Made by a program: the position numbers and the translations under genes
Part shown: piece after piece, positions 12,901 through 28,200 of the stretch
Position numbering within the stretch: position 1 is the first letter of the stretch
Layout of the letters: the number at the start of each line of letters is the position of its first letter
Assembly (NCBI RefSeq): GCF_002234675.1
Contig: NC_019879.2
Coordinates: 5,027,325 to 5,091,324 of the forward strand
Direction of reading: 5' to 3'
DNA: 64,000 bases
Origin: Oryzias latipes
Taxonomy: Eukaryota; Chordata; Actinopteri; Beloniformes; Adrianichthyidae
The notes under the pieces: generated by a model
Databases searched by the model: none
The model's input: only the letters and a program-made list of their open reading frames with translations
Told to the model about the DNA's origin: nothing

Positions 12901-15900
12901 TACTCACCCACACTACACCCACCAGCTAGAAGGAAGAGGATGCACATTCACAGACATGTTGTCAGTTTTCCCTTTTTTCTGTTGTCCTGGTTATACCTGA
13001 ACACGCTTTTCAAGAAAAGAAGTTAGTCATAAAACACAAAACCTGACTAAATAATTTGGGCCATAATCTTAAAAACACTTCAAGCTACTAATTCTCAAAG
13101 TTTTAAATAAAGAAATACTCAGAAACACAATTTTGAGCATAGTTTTCTTTAAATAAGTCCTCCTTCATCAGAAAAATGTCACAACATCAAAACACAATTT
13201 TCATTTGATTGGGTCTTTAAAGATAAAACAACAAGATACTTCACTTCTTTTTTAAAAATATGTATGCACATGATTTACTAAATAGAAGGTTTTTTGTTGT
13301 CGCTGTCAAACAGATTTGCTGAAAGGCTGCTTGTAAATTCATTAACAATACATGTTGTGGTTGGGTTAAAGTAATTTGAATCATCCCCCTTTTAGAAATT
13401 CCAACCCGGAGATCTCTGACAGCCTGGAAATGCCGGAGTTTGATCAGTTTCTCATAAATACACTGCAGCTTTCTAAATACATGTGTAGTAATCAAGCAGC
13501 CTCATAAAATAAACACAAACTGTTAAAGAGAAGCTTTTTTTCTGAGATTTAGGGTGAAGACAATCATCACACTTCTAGTGGTTCGGGCTTTGGTCAAGTC
13601 AAGATGCATTGTCTGTTGTATAACTGTCTGGTGCCAAAACAACAATATTTCAGAAAAAGGGGTAATTTGCAGCTGATTAAAGAACATTACAAACAAAATA
13701 TCTTAAAGTCTGATAACATCTTCTGTCTTTTTGGGCTCCAGTTTTGTACAATTCTTATTGGATACTTGAACCATATCGTCAAGTTTTGTGATACTTTTGT
13801 TGCATTGCTGCAAAACTTCAATTGTAACGGTTTTCTTAGTTTCATGTTGCTGTAAAACTACAATTCAGGAAAATAAGAGTGAAGGTTTGAATTACTGCTA
13901 GTGTATTAGCCATATATTTATTTAAATTGAATGATATCTATTTACTCCTATACCTATGACTGTGGGACCCATCAAACTATTTAAATACTGAGGTCATGGT
14001 GTCTTTCAGTATTTTAAGGATGTTACTTTTTAAGCATCCATTTACTTGTAGTCATTCTTTCTTTCTTAAAATTAAAAAAAAAGAAGAGTTTTAGTGACTT
14101 TCTCTTTGTTTAGTTGCCAGAACTGAACTGTGAGTTAAAGTCTACAGCTTATTGTCTTACACTTGGTATGTAGTTTGTTCTGTGTTTTCACAGACTGATA
14201 GAGTGAAAATCAGAAATGTATGCCGAGGGGGAAAGACAGATATATGAACTACTGCGACAACTGATTTACTAAAGTTGTGATAGTGACAAACGGCCATTTG
14301 TCTCAGCAGCTCTGTGTGTGGCTGCTCACAGTGCCCATGCTGTGTGTGTTTATGCGTTTCTGCATGATTTTCTGACCTAATGTGGTCAGTCTGCACACGA
14401 GCATGCAAAATCAGACTCGCCTGTCTCCGAAGAAATACGTCTGGCTTTGGGAGACAACATTTGGATATTTGTACAAGTGGTCCTAACTAGTGACTTTTTG
14501 ACCCCATCCCAGACCAAACGTAAGCCAAGTGGAGACACAGGGATGCCATGTAAAACCAGTAACACCCGTCGTATGAATTCTGCTCTCTGCTGTGGATCCT
14601 TCAAAGTAAAAGTGTTGGAATTTTACCGGATCTATTTATGGATTAAATTTTTTTTTAGTCTATTCTATTTTTTTGTTTGTTTGCAGTTCCACTAATTTTG
14701 GAATTTCAGGAGTGGATGATCCAAGAATAGTTCCTCTTTCCATCACGGTTAAGCTAGATCTAATTCCTTTGAGTGTTCACGTGTTCTTCAGCTAAAGATA
14801 CTTCTTCATAAAAAGGAGATAAAAAGTACCACCATGTCACCATCAGCTCATAAACATAACATCTATATTCTAAAAAACTTGCAATAAAAAGCTGGCTGTT
14901 TTTTTTAAAAACAATATTAAAAAAATTTTCTTTAATAAAAGGATGCTTTTTTTGAAAAGTTACAGAAAAACTCCAAAGTGATACAAACAAAGAGAATTTC
15001 TAGAGCCCTAAGGCCACACAGACCCTGGAGTATTGGGGACCTTTGGGGTTTGCTGTGTAGCTGCTGGTCATTGGTAAAACATTTTATGCATTCAGTGTTT
15101 CCAGTAGAATATTTTATTTTTTGTGATATTTTTATGTCACAGTAAGGTTCATATCCATACTAAATAATATTTAGCGCTAGAATTAAGAGGAAACAATGAA
15201 AGACAAACAGAATAAACATATGACTCAACATGTCAGTTAAGAAAATTTGCTAATCATCAAACAAAATAAAAAATAAAGAAGTTTTCAGGTAAATGTTTTT
15301 CTAAAATCAGAATAGGTATACTGTTTAAGTTTTTCTCTTGTTTTACCATTTTGACATTACATTTTTGGCCCTGCGACAGACTGGTGAACTGTCCAGGGTG
15401 TACTCCACCTTCTCCCATCAGTAGCTGGGATAGGCTCCAGCAACCCTGTGATTTAGTCATGGATTAAGTGGGTTCAGAAGATGGATGGATGGACATTACA
15501 TTTTTCCAACAGTTTCTTTAGTTAGCTAATCGTGTTCAAATTGAGGTGAATTGGTGATTCTAAATAGTCCCTTAGATGTAAATGTAGGTTGTCTCAGTGT
15601 GGCTTTGCCCCTTCAATAGCTGGGATAACGTTCCAGCATCGCTGTGACCCCACAATGGAATGAAGTGCATTCAGCAAATGGATAAATGGAAGTTTAGGTA
15701 GTAAAAGTAACAGTTTTAAGTGCCATTCTTATGCCATTGGGGAATCCGTGATGCAGGGGTTGATTTCTAATTTGAAAATTTTAGGTTTGATTCCTACTTT
15801 CCCTGCCTGTGTGGCGAAATGTCCTTGGCATAACACTAAACCCCACCTTGCCTCTGGTGGTTATAGCTTGGCACCAGTGGAGCCGCCATCAGTGTGTGAA

Positions 15901-18900
15901 TGGGTCTGGGACTGTGAAGCGCTTTGGGCCTTCAAGGAAGGTAGAAAAGCGGCATACAAGTATATGCTATTTTGGTTGTGTGACATATTTTGATGTTCAT
16001 TTGGATGTAAAGAGGCTTTGGTTTAAGGATAAATTCCTCCTAAAAAATTGATCCACCTTCAGATATTGAGCCGGTTTACATGCCAAATAACCCATCACTA
16101 TCAGATTTCTTAAGTTATCCACTTTTCAAGTGACATGTAGACTGTAGCTGGATCGCCTTTAAGCAATTACAACAGCTATCAGTTAATGTAACATTGAAGA
16201 AACCTGGGGAGATTTCATTGCATATTTCCTGGCATGCACACAACATTTGATGTTTTGTAGTTTTACATCAGCACACACTGAACATACAAATAAAATTGAA
16301 TTGAATTGAATTGAACACAGTAGAAGGGGGTTACATCAGGGGGCCAGTTTCTTCTTTGCACATTACAAATGAAAAACGGCAGCAATGTTTTTTTTTTTAA
16401 CTGATATACTACTTCCCACTTTAGAAAAAGCAGTCCATGCAAAGCAGGGACTATCAAATGTTAACAACAGACCAAGGTTTTTTTTGTTTTTGATGGATGG
16501 GGGTTTTGAAAGCAACAGGAAGTTCAGATGTGGCGCCAATGAATGTGACGTCATTGATAGAAAATCAGAATCAGCTTTATTGGCCAACTACAGTGCATAT
16601 ACAAGGAATTTGGCTTCATTGTCTTGTGCTCTCGTGCAAACCAAGCAAGGTATGAGAACGTGTAAACAGGTAAAGAGAAAAAAGGATAAAAAAAAATGCT
16701 AATAATATAAAGATAGATATAAGGATAAATAAACATAACTAAACAAAATTGCAACAGTAGTTCCGGTGTGACAGTTCTTATTTTTGTGCTCCGTCCTCTG
16801 TGAGTGGTCAGGAGTTCATCAGAGTGACGGCTCAGGGGAAGAAGCTGACTTTATGGCGAGTGGTTTTGGTGCACATTGTCCTACAACGCCGCCCTGACGG
16901 GAGAAGGCTGAAACGGTATTGATGAGAGGGGTCTTTTGCGATTCTGACAGCCCGCTTTCTGACCCTGGGCCGGTGCAGGTCCTGAATGGAGGGAAGGCTG
17001 GAACCAATAATCCTCTCAGCAGATTTGATGATACCGTTCAGTCTGTTCCTGATCCAAACCAGACCGTGATGGATGTGGTCAGGACAGACACAGTAGAAGA
17101 TGGTCAGCGACTTGCTTCCGGTTCCATCGAAATGAAGACATGTTTTTGCAATAGAGAAGCTGCCATGTTGGAGCCAGATGGTGTCAGTAAGCAGCAATTG
17201 GTCAAAGTCGGTCTGAGTCAATGTTTCTATGGCAACCACTCTCACCGTTTCCCTGCATTCAGCGGCAAGTGGCTCAGGCGGTAGAGCAGGTCGTCCAGTA
17301 CACAAAGCGTTGGCGGTTCGATCCCTGCTCTCCCCTGCCAGCTGTCGTCTCCCGAGCGAGGCTCGTCTGCAGCTTACCGCTCCCCCAGGGGATGGGTCAA
17401 ATGTGGAGAATAATTTCCCCATTGTGGGATAAATAAAGTAAAATGTATTTATTTAGGAGTGAGCTTGTTGGTAGCTCACACCCCTACCACTAGAAAGTGG
17501 GGTACATGAAATCTGTCAAACATCTTGAATGTTGGGGCCAGTGGGAACCAACACATCTGACTGGTGAGTTTATAACTTGAATAATTTACACTACATAGAA
17601 AAACATCAAGAAGGGGTCATTCAGTCCAGTTCTCATATAAAGTAAACGGCAATGACATACAGTTTTTCACCATAAATCGAATTATTGATTTAGATAATTG
17701 ATTCCCCTTCAGAACTGAATCTTCTGATACATTTTCATAGTCAGGTTGCATCTGAAGGACCTGGAGGAAGTGGCTGGGGAGAGGGAAGTCTGGGCATCTT
17801 TGCTTAGACTGCTGCCCCTGCGACCCGGTTCCAGATGAGCAGAATAAGATGGATGGAAGGATGGATGGATGCAGAACTGTAAAAACAGGGACACATAAAT
17901 ATTCTAATGAAAAAAGGACAGTGGAATCAAAATATGCATTATAGACCTTTTTTTCTTTTAGAGATGAATGTTCTGTAAATGTGTACAAGTGGAAACTGGT
18001 GTGGAGTTAATGATTTTGGATAGAGGATTGCTTTAAAATTGCAGCTGTTAGCCAAAACAATCACTTTGATGTCACATAAAAAAACAACAATTAACATTAC
18101 ATTAAAAAAAATAACGAAAATAAAACATCAGTTTAATATCTAAATGATCAGAGATTTTTTTTCTCAATTCAAAATTTGGCTACTAAAACCTAAAAAACTT
18201 TGCTTTTCTTATTTCTTACTCAAAGTAGGTCAATAACAACTCATTCTTTCCACAAGTTATTGTCGTCTTGCATCATCTGGACCACTTAACACACAGTCAT
18301 TTCAACCATTTACTGAACTTTTTGATCAAAGATTTTTCCTACTGTTCCTGGAAATGTTCCTAGTTTAAACTTGAAGCCAAATCCAGCCTGTAAAAGCAGT
18401 TTTATGAACTGAACAGTTGTAGTTCCAGTGCTGTGGTCATAATGAAATATTTTTAGGGGAACTATGTCAAGTTCTAGTAGTAAATAAATATATGGTACCT
18501 TATTTTCTGCTCATTATTATAGATCGCAGGTGTTTCTCTGCTTATATCTTTTCAGCCGCGGATGTTCAGTGAGATGGTCTTGTTAGTAATGTTCAAACCA
18601 GTTAACCACAAAGGTGTTAAGAGGGGTTGATGTCAAGGTTTTTGCCAGTGTTCTACCGCAAACTCACCCAGCCGTGCCATGACGAGCGGGGTTTTCAGCA
18701 GCAGGGCTCAGTCATGCTCGAAAAAAAATGGGTCCTTTTCCATGTGTGTAAAACTGTGTATTTCAGAATATAACCAAACCTGAGGTCCATACCATCATTC
18801 TTCTTCCTCCAAACTTCTCTTAAAGTGGTCTGGCATGTAGGATTCTATCAGAATCCAGGCTAATCCAGGCTAATCTCATCTAACAGTGAATAGAGAAGCG

Positions 18901-21900
18901 GGGTTTGATTTCTATAAAGCGACATGCTGCTCCAAACAGTTGTTTCTAGCAATGAGAACGTTAGATCATAACTTAACAAGGTGGACAAGGTTGTGGTGGT
19001 AAAATGGTGCTTAAGCTGCCATTGCTCTTGTTTTTGAACTTGCTTCCTTTGTAAGGCCCACTCAAACCATGTAATCCGTGCTTTTGTTTGTTTGTTTGTT
19101 TGTTAGGCTGGTGTAAAAACTTCATTATCTCCTCAGGCACGGTTAAGTGTGACATGTTAAAGCTGTTCACGGTTCAGTGGATTCAGAGGTGCCACTCTGG
19201 TGTGATCTCTAAATGTGCCAGAACACGACTTTCCAGAGCTATGATTTAAATATCTGTTGAGGCTCCAGACCTCCATTCTGCTAGTTTTTTTTCAGAAACC
19301 CTGTCCTATCTGCTGCTGAATACCTGAATCAGGTGTTTTTTGCCAACATGCTTGACACCGTCCCTTGAGGCCTGTAGTTTGACACATATGACCATCAACT
19401 GTATATGAGAACTGGACTGGGGATCACAATCCAAACAGGAAATACCCACTGATTCCAAGAAGCCGAAATCCCATCGACTTTTATAGAGAAATTTTACATC
19501 TATTTGTTCTATTGTATTCTAAAAATCTTTTTTTTAAATATTATTTTTCTGTAGTGCAAGCCATTCAAGCTATTAACTGACCAATCTGATGCCTCCAAAA
19601 AAGTTTGTGGGGCCCACTGGCGCCCATGTTGACATTTTAATGTGGATCTCCAACAAGCTCACTCCTGATTGGTGACAGTGGTTGCCTTAGAAACGTTGAC
19701 TCAGACCGGCTCAGACTAATCAATGCCTACTGATGTCATCTGCCTCTAATGCTGTGACGTCTGTATTGCAAAAAATGGCGACTGAATTGACTTTATTTGG
19801 TTGAAGCTGGAAGTAAACCATATACAATGGATGACGTCACACTAACTCGGTCCGGTTCCTTTATATATTCAATGCCTTTGACCTTCATGTTTGAATTTTC
19901 CAAAAATGACTCTGCATAAAACCACAACTTAAACCAATTCATCCCTTTTCTATACTAGACAGTGAAACATAAAAGACGCATTTTCAATAAGACCACTTAA
20001 AACTATTTTCTCATTGGTAGAAAGTTAAGCAACAAAGTCATGTGCTGAGAGAGAATGAGTAAAAAAAAATCATGCATATACAAAGTTTGCTTCAATTTGT
20101 CTAGTGAGTAGCCTCCATGACTAGAAACTGGATGTTTTAAATTTATATAAAAGGTTCTGAATAAGATTTCTAAATGATGAGGTGCGTTTTTAAAATATCA
20201 GTTACAGCATTAGTATTTACTTCACAAGTTTATCCTCTATTATTTTATTTTAATTTTTGTGTAATGAGTTTTAAACTTAAGCTCTTATCTTTTAACAATA
20301 GATATTTGGTTCTGAGTCTTAAAAAGGTGACGCACTTGCCTGTGTAAAAGCCACACCAGTCCCCACTTACAAAAGAGATCACTTACAGTGACGTGAGCAG
20401 TGGCTCTTTCAACAGAGTCACTCTGTGAAGCACCTGACCTGACTGATCAAAGAACACCTGCAATAGCTGAACTCTCCCTTTAAGATGGAGATGCTTTTCT
20501 GTGCAGCTCAGGCTGCGATGGAAGGCAGCTGGCATGAAAGTGGTACCAAATGTGTTTCTGCTGCAGTGACAGTGGAACACTGAGGCCAAAATCACTTCTG
20601 CTGTCTCTGAGGCGGTTCTGTCTGTCAGCCATCATGCACTCAAAGAAATGAAGAAGAGCTGTAGCAGATTTTTTATGTAAAGTATTTATGTTGAAAATAT
20701 TAAATTAATTCACTTTCAGTTAAAAAAAAACAAAAAAACAAGAGAGTTACATCACATTTAAATAACAATTTGGGTAATATTTAAAAACGTTAAACAACAC
20801 GTTAAGCAACGTTTAATAAAATTTAGTTAACACAGTCTATTTAAAGAAAGACATTTGTGCTAACAAGCTTTCCGTTCATCTGACGCATGCGCATCACGCA
20901 ATAAAATTCGGCAAGAATTTTAGAATTACATTGTTTAGTATTGTTAACTTTAGGGGATTTTAGTAAATGGAAAAAAAAAAGGTTTTCCATGGTGTTCAAC
21001 ATGATTCTTAAATTAAACATAACTAAAAAATCAACTGCACAGTGGCGCAGTGGTAAGTGCTTTTGCCTCACAGCAAGAAGGCCCCCGGTTCAAGTACTCA
21101 CTGGGGGACCTGAACCAGGTTACTCTAAATTGTTCATAGATGTGAATTAAATGTGACCCTGTGACCTGTCCAGGATGTCCCCTGCCTTCGCTCACAAGTG
21201 ACCATGATAAGCTCTGGCCACTTCGTTACCCCAAAAGGCATAAATGGGAAGAAGATGAATGAATGAACCATTTGAATCAGGAAAGATCTTAAGAATGCAA
21301 ATAAAGAAGAGTGTCATTACGTTGCAACAGATGTCCATGAAATAAATCCACAGTATTTGGTAGTTAGGCTCTGGGCCGATGACCTGCTGCATGCTGGTGG
21401 GATAAGCTCGGCCCATAGATGAATAAACCCCAAAAGCCAGAAAATGATGGCGGTTGAGGCCAGTCTGTGATAAAGCATTGGTTGGCAAAGTATGGGGGAG
21501 GAGGAGGGCCGGCAAAACCTTCTAGAATGTAGAGAAGGGCGGCCCAATCCTGGTCCTTGAGATCTACCACACTGCCTGTTTCCCAGCTCTCCCTACACTT
21601 CTTGCTGCTGATTAGCTAGATCAGGTGTGTTGAGTCGATCAGAAAGAAGAGACATCTTAATCAGCTTATCAGCAGAAAACAGTGCAAAGAGCCCTGGAAA
21701 ACAGGTGAGATGATAAATCTTGCGGACCAGGATTGGGCAGCCCTGATGTAGAGAGATAAACGTATATGAATTTTAAAGCAAAAGTATGATTGTGAATGGC
21801 TGAGAAGAAAAATTAACTATTGGTTTAGAGTGAAGGCTTAATTGATATGTGGCATGCAGAGTGAGTGACGTAAGAACCCAGCTTACCCGGAAGCGCGGTA

Positions 21901-24298
21901 GATCTTCCACTTCGAAATTGTGCTATGGCTTTACTTGAAGTTATTATCATGACAGAAATTGCTGAAGAACAAGTGCTTGTTGGTTTTTTTGGTTTTCAGC
22001 ATTGTCTCCCAAGTAATTAATGCAAAGTAAAGGTCACATGGCATTCATGAGACTGAACAAGTTAACTTTGGTTTTCTGATTCGGCCTCCTTTTCTGTTGC
22101 CCACAACAGTCTGTCGTAATTTATCTAATCTAGCCCCCCACCCCGTCCGTAACAGCATTTGTAAGTCCCAAACAGTGGCTCCATGTTTCAGTGAGGCTGG
22201 TTTTATCTTCTGTGAACCTTCAGGCTTGGCGACACATGCATACAGAGCCCTTTGTATATTTCTCTCTGGGAAAGGAAGTTGGGAATTCTCTTTATTTTTG
22301 AGCCCCGTTCGTGTTGCTCTCAAAAATACAAAAGCGTGTTGTGTTGAGTCTACTAGACAGGTTCTGATAGTTTGGAGAGAGTTTGGAAATTTAAACTGTT
22401 TTTTTTAACCACTGATACATCACCCAAAACAACAATCACTGGCCATACCTCAACTTTACAAAAGCATAATCGTTGTCCATACTCTAACCACCCTCACTTC
22501 ACTGTAATTGATCATTTTCCATACTGCCAGTGTGCTTGACTTGCATGGATAAATTTGAAGTGCCACACACTTTAAATTCATCCCAACTGATATTTTTGAT
22601 GTTCTACTAGAACAAATAAAGCTTCAAAGGCCTTCGGCTGGAATGAACCAATTGCATAAAAGGCTTGATGGAGCTTTGTCTGCCCATCACTACATGAAAC
22701 CATGCTCTGATATACACCAAGTGGGCTAAATACCTGAAACTGAAACAGCTGTGCTATTTGCAAACTTGAGCCAGGTTTGATTGTGAATGGAGGTAGCTGT
22801 CATTGTCAGAGTAAACACACCGCAGCCTGATAAAAAGGCCACCATGCATCCACTGCATATTTGGTTTGCAAGATGCAATTTAAAGCTATGTACACACCGG
22901 TATTTGACGGACGCTCTTGTATGCGTGTTTAGAACATGGTGGTCATACTGGACAAGCAGGAAGGGGCTCTTATTCTTTTTCAACTGTTGACTAGCATGAA
23001 GCGGTGTCAAAGTGGCGCAAATCTTGCGGATCTTTCTCCAGGCTTTTTCTTTCACCGCTCTATTATGATATATGAAAGACTTGGTGTCATAGAATTCCAT
23101 TCGGGGACAAACTGCACCTATTCCCCCTCTGTGATCAATTTTCTAGCGGTTGGCACTTCCGCGAATTAAAAGGGACGCCACCCATATGTAACTACCAAAT
23201 CCAACTTCGACCTGGTTTAACTCGTAACACACGTTCACTGGGCACGTGTTTTGGAAGAAGAGCCCGTAAAATGGTTGTAGAAACCTGTAGAACACAAGAA
23301 TTTTTAACGCAGAAGCCCAAAACTTGTCTATAAGTTTATACATTTACGTTGGCGGTTAAAATGCGCGTGCCAAGGCTGCTGTGTACTTACTTTAAGAAAA
23401 AATAAAGAAAGACAAGAAAACATAAATTAGAACATAATACAACAAACTGAACTGACTTAAAACAACCAAAATAAAATCAACAAAACTGAACAAAATGGAA
23501 AAAATGCCCCAAACTCCCTGAAACTCTTTTGCCTCTCTTTATAAAGAGTCCTAAGGCATAGAACCGACATGCAGTGATCAGTGTCGTTAACCTTGACCAC
23601 AGGATCACTTGTGTGTTTTTTACGTTTCTCATTTGGGCTGATTTTTGGCAGCAGGAACCGAACAGAACATCACCAGGCTTGCATGATGTCCATACCACTC
23701 ACCACAACCATGAAGAATAGTGATAAAGATGCAGGAACAGCACCCCTGTGAGCATCCCCAATGACAAACCATAACATTCTGTGAAAAAATGAGGGAAAAA
23801 GCACTTCCTGCTCTCTTTTTAAAGGCCCCCCAACTGTTGTAGGCCGTGGTGCACAATGAAGGATGAGGAAAACCATATGGATGGGAGTTGTTAGCACACA
23901 CTTTTACATGCATGCGTTACTTTTTTGAGATTTTCTGTAAAGTTTTAGCCTTTTACATCAGTTTAATTTAGTGTGAACAGATCTTTATTGTTTAAGCATT
24001 TTGTCCTACTTAGAGTTTACTGGTGGCTTGAAAAAGGCAATTTGTTGGAATCCGAGATGTGTGACTGAAAGAGAGTGTTAGGATTACGCCTGTTACCGTA
24101 CTTTATATTACAATAAAAAATGTAGCATTGTAGTATTTGTGGTATGGGTCCGTCAAAGTGATGTATGAGTGTACAGCCTTGCATCCTTTTATGTTCTTTT
24201 TAACCAGACGGAATAAAAAAGGGGGGCCCCCATCTTGAATTTCCCCCTTCAGCTGACTGTGAGCCAAGCTAGCTAAAGCTGTGACTTCAATATTTCTG

Positions 24299-24335
<37 letters not shown>

Positions 24336-25226
24336 GGAGACACACAAACGAGACGAGGCTGAGTTTTCACTCCTAATCACTCTCAGATGTGGAGGGGCCA
24401 CTGGAAGGCGTGTTGTTTTATCTCACGTCCCCATCTGCGGGGATGGCTGAAAGCATGTGTTGCTGGTTAGCACTGAAACAAAAAGCGAAGGTTTAAATTC
24501 TGAGAGAATTATTGAAGGCAGGCTCGACTATAAATGAGAACATTTTATAGTGGCGGTGTTGATGATAGTTATGCGCAGGCATGCACCAGACGAAGTGGAG
24601 GAAGAACATCAGTTCTAGCTTCAGCACACAAGCGGATTAAGAGCTTAGGGACACACTCCTCCAGAGCTCTACACACAGGCCTCCTTCATTCTCTCCTCAC
24701 GATTTGGGTGATTTAATCTCTAATTTAGTTTCATCATGCCAACTCCCCATTAAACCTCATTGCAAAACAAATGTTTCATGGTCTGCATTCTACCATCTGG
24801 AGGAGTGCATGGGAAAGTCATGCGTGCACAAGTTGCATTTCTTAGTCTAAATAGATAGTTACATTTTGAAGCTTAAATGTAAATAAAAGTATACAAATTA
24901 ACATTTGTTTCATTAATTAACTTTGTAAATTAGTAGTACAGGCCTCGAAATTGTCTTAAAACTTTTCCAAAGGTTCCTTGTTTCTTTTCCTACTATCTTT
25001 TCTCACTCCAGAAGCATTTTTTCCCTCTTAAAATGGTAGCAGGTATCCAAAAACTGGACAAGTACTCAGGTCAGTTTTACGTAATTGAGAGATTAGGATT
25101 ACCACTTTGTGAGAGGGTTGTGGTCTATGAGACTAAGATGTGGCAGATGGGAGACAAATCTCTGCAATTGACTGCCGACTGGTCCAGGGTATACTCCATG
25201 GCTGGATGGATGGATGGATGGCTGGA

Positions 25227-25273
<47 letters not shown>

Positions 25274-28200
25274 ATGGATGGATGGATGGATGGATGGATG
25301 GATGGATGGATGGATGGATGGATGGATGGATGGATGGATGGATGGATGGATGGAGGGATGGATGGAAGACAAACAGGATAATTGAGGACTGTAGGTCATA
25401 CCATGGGATGCAACCAAAAATTGTTCGATACATTTTAAGCAGAATTTTTAAGAGTCTGAGTGTTTTACTGGAATACCAGTTCTTGGTAATTCCTAATAGA
25501 CATTGTCAGTAATTTGTGATTTTTCGAATCACCTCATGTCCCCAATGAACTGTTGTGTCAGAAGACGTTATTAGAGTTGCCACTTCAGGCAGCCCTAAAA
25601 AAATAAATAAAGGCAAAGTTAGTTAAGAATGGCTTGAAACAAAGAAATTCCAAACTTTTAACCTAAGACGTTTTAAAGTCATCTTTTGATCGCGTTTTAA
25701 AAGTGTTCCCAGTGGTCTATTAATTATGATTGTTATTTTTGGACAAAACCCAAAAACCTGTTGTTTTCTAGGACATAGTTTCTGCAGAGCGGAAGGAGTT
25801 CATTAGGAGTTGTGGGGGGGACACCTGGAGCGGGGCAAGCCCAACCCCCACTTCCCATCACAAATCTGTTAACAGGGTGTCCTGCTATCTTACAGCTTCT
25901 CACACCCCCAATTTACTATTACCAGTGCAACAAAAATGGCAAACAATAATAGAGCTATCCAGATGTACAGTTTTGGGCCAGATGTCAACTAAAAAGAGGA
26001 AAATAAAGACGTCCATGGATCTTGTCGTCTACAAATGGCTCCATCAGAATGGTACCGGAGCAGGGTGCTTGTGGCACACCCTGCATATTTTTGACATCTC
26101 AAATACGCTCTTTTTCCAACACACTATTTTCTGCTCCTGATTCAAAAAGATTTGAATAAAAAAATACTCAGAAATGCAAATTCCTCCATTATGAGAAAAA
26201 TGACACAAGAACGTGTCAAAAACACCAAAAACACACTTTTCATCAAAGCTGGTCTGCATTTGTTTAAATATTGAATTGACCAGCTGTCACTGGATAGCTT
26301 TCAGCGTTCGAAATAAGCGATTATCCTGTTGTCCGAGACAACCAGATTTCACGCAGGACAACCAAAAATGAACCTGATGGTTGTCCGTGTGACAAACTGG
26401 TCTTTTATTGAACATTTTGGTATTTTTCAACTATTTTTCAAAGTTTTTGGGAATCCAACGTCCGACTTTTTAGGATAAAACCGAGTGTACATGAACAATG
26501 TCACGTGACTTCCGAACGAACAGAGTACGCCCGAAGACGTGAGCGGCATCAGCCTCAGCAGACTGAGTCGGACATTGATGATGATGACATATCCCTTGAG
26601 GAACTTGTCTGAAATTTCTTGTCAAAAATGACAACATTGCACCTGCATGTCTTGCTTAAAAGATCGGGGATATTAGTCTTTACTGCTACTGCAGCGCACA
26701 ATGTAAACATGGTATCATTTACACATGTGTTTATTTGAAATAGATGTTTTATCATATTATAACTTTTCACTACATATAAATATTACTTTATATTTAGAAT
26801 GCTGTACTAGTCCCAGTCCATACAAGTGTTCTAAATTTTAAAAATACCCATTAGGTTACAGTGTTGGTTAATCTAATCAATTTTCTTATATATTATAGGG
26901 TAAGATAAAGTATTTTCATTTGACCGTGACAGTATTTGATTTACATGGCAATACTTTGTGTAACCAGATGCTTCAATATTTAGTAAAATGTTTGTTTTTA
27001 ATATTTTTAGTTTTTTAAATGTCCATCATAAGAGCCAGTTGATATTAGATGTATAGAAGAAATACAGATATAAGTACTGACATCTTAGTAGGTTTTGTTG
27101 CTGTTGAATATTGGTATCGAAGGACAACCAAAAAATGGGGGAGGACAACCAAATACAACCATTTTTTCCCCCTTATTTCTGACGCTGGCTTTGATACAAA
27201 TACATAAGAAAAACGCCCAAAACAAGAGCAATGAGAATTTCAGAAGGTCTGTGGCTTTAATTTTAACCCTATTCTTGAGTTCGTTTTTAGATCAGGTAAC
27301 AATAAACGTGGATCGGCAAGTAGATGACGTGAAAAAGTGGGGAATCAAATGTGTAAGCACTAATAAAACCCAACAAAATAGGGTGGAGGAGCTCAGAAAG
27401 AGGCAGCGTTTTTCCCGGTGAGACATTATTGAGACAACACGGACAAAGGTCTCCTGTCCTGGTGGGCCTGTTTCGTGTCAGACGATTTGTGCGGAGAAGC
27501 TGTTAGTGCAAAAAGGTCAAGCTGTGTGAGTGATAGCTCAATGTGCTGCACTGTAAACACCCTTAATAAAACCCCTTCATCTTTTTGTTTGGTGTCTGTC
27601 AGGTAGATGTGCCCTGATTCCAATGAAATGGGGCAGATGTTAATCAGCGGGTTTCTCTAAGCAGGTGTCTGTAAAGCTTGGAGTATTGAGGCGACGAAAT
27701 CTAAAACTCTTTTGAGATACATCTCTTGCCAAGTGGTTCCAAAAAAAATCTGTTAGATGAGAATTTTGGTTCAGATTTTAGTCTGTTGCCAAACGACTTT
27801 CCTCATTTTTTTGTTTGTCACAGGGTTGAATAAAAACTTGACATCAGCACAGATCTGTCAGTTGTTTGAATCCATGTTTTAAACTAAGATTTTATTGGCT
27901 ATAAAATACTGGATGGGCTGACCAGGCACAGAAGCACACTGGAACAGAAACCAGGAACAAGGATCAACAAAGATAAGATCTCATGTTGAACAAAAAGCTA
28001 GTAAGAATATATGCTTGGAGGAAGACGGCTAACACAAAGCATGTGTGGAAATTGGCAAAAAGAAAATCAAGAATGAAAGAAAGCAGGAAGCAAATAAAAA
28101 TAATAAACCCGAAAATGAAATATTTTCAAAATAAAATCGGAAAACGAACCATAAAGATTTCAAAAACGGAAACTGAGATTCCAAAACACAACAAATTTCA

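Noticed and set aside
17262..17335. tRNA-like segment with A and B boxes
   Set aside because: It is the head of a SINE with a body and tail; the acceptor stem cannot pair, and it interrupts a MITE.
16832..17422. 196-codon minus ORF
   Set aside because: A composite of LINE C-terminus, MITE and SINE sequence; only 16832-17100 has family resemblance.
25033..25512. 159-codon plus ORF and two minus ORFs of WLAGW or HPSIHPS repeats
   Set aside because: Translation of the GGAT/GGCT array in stop-free frames; the flanking sequence has no coding character.
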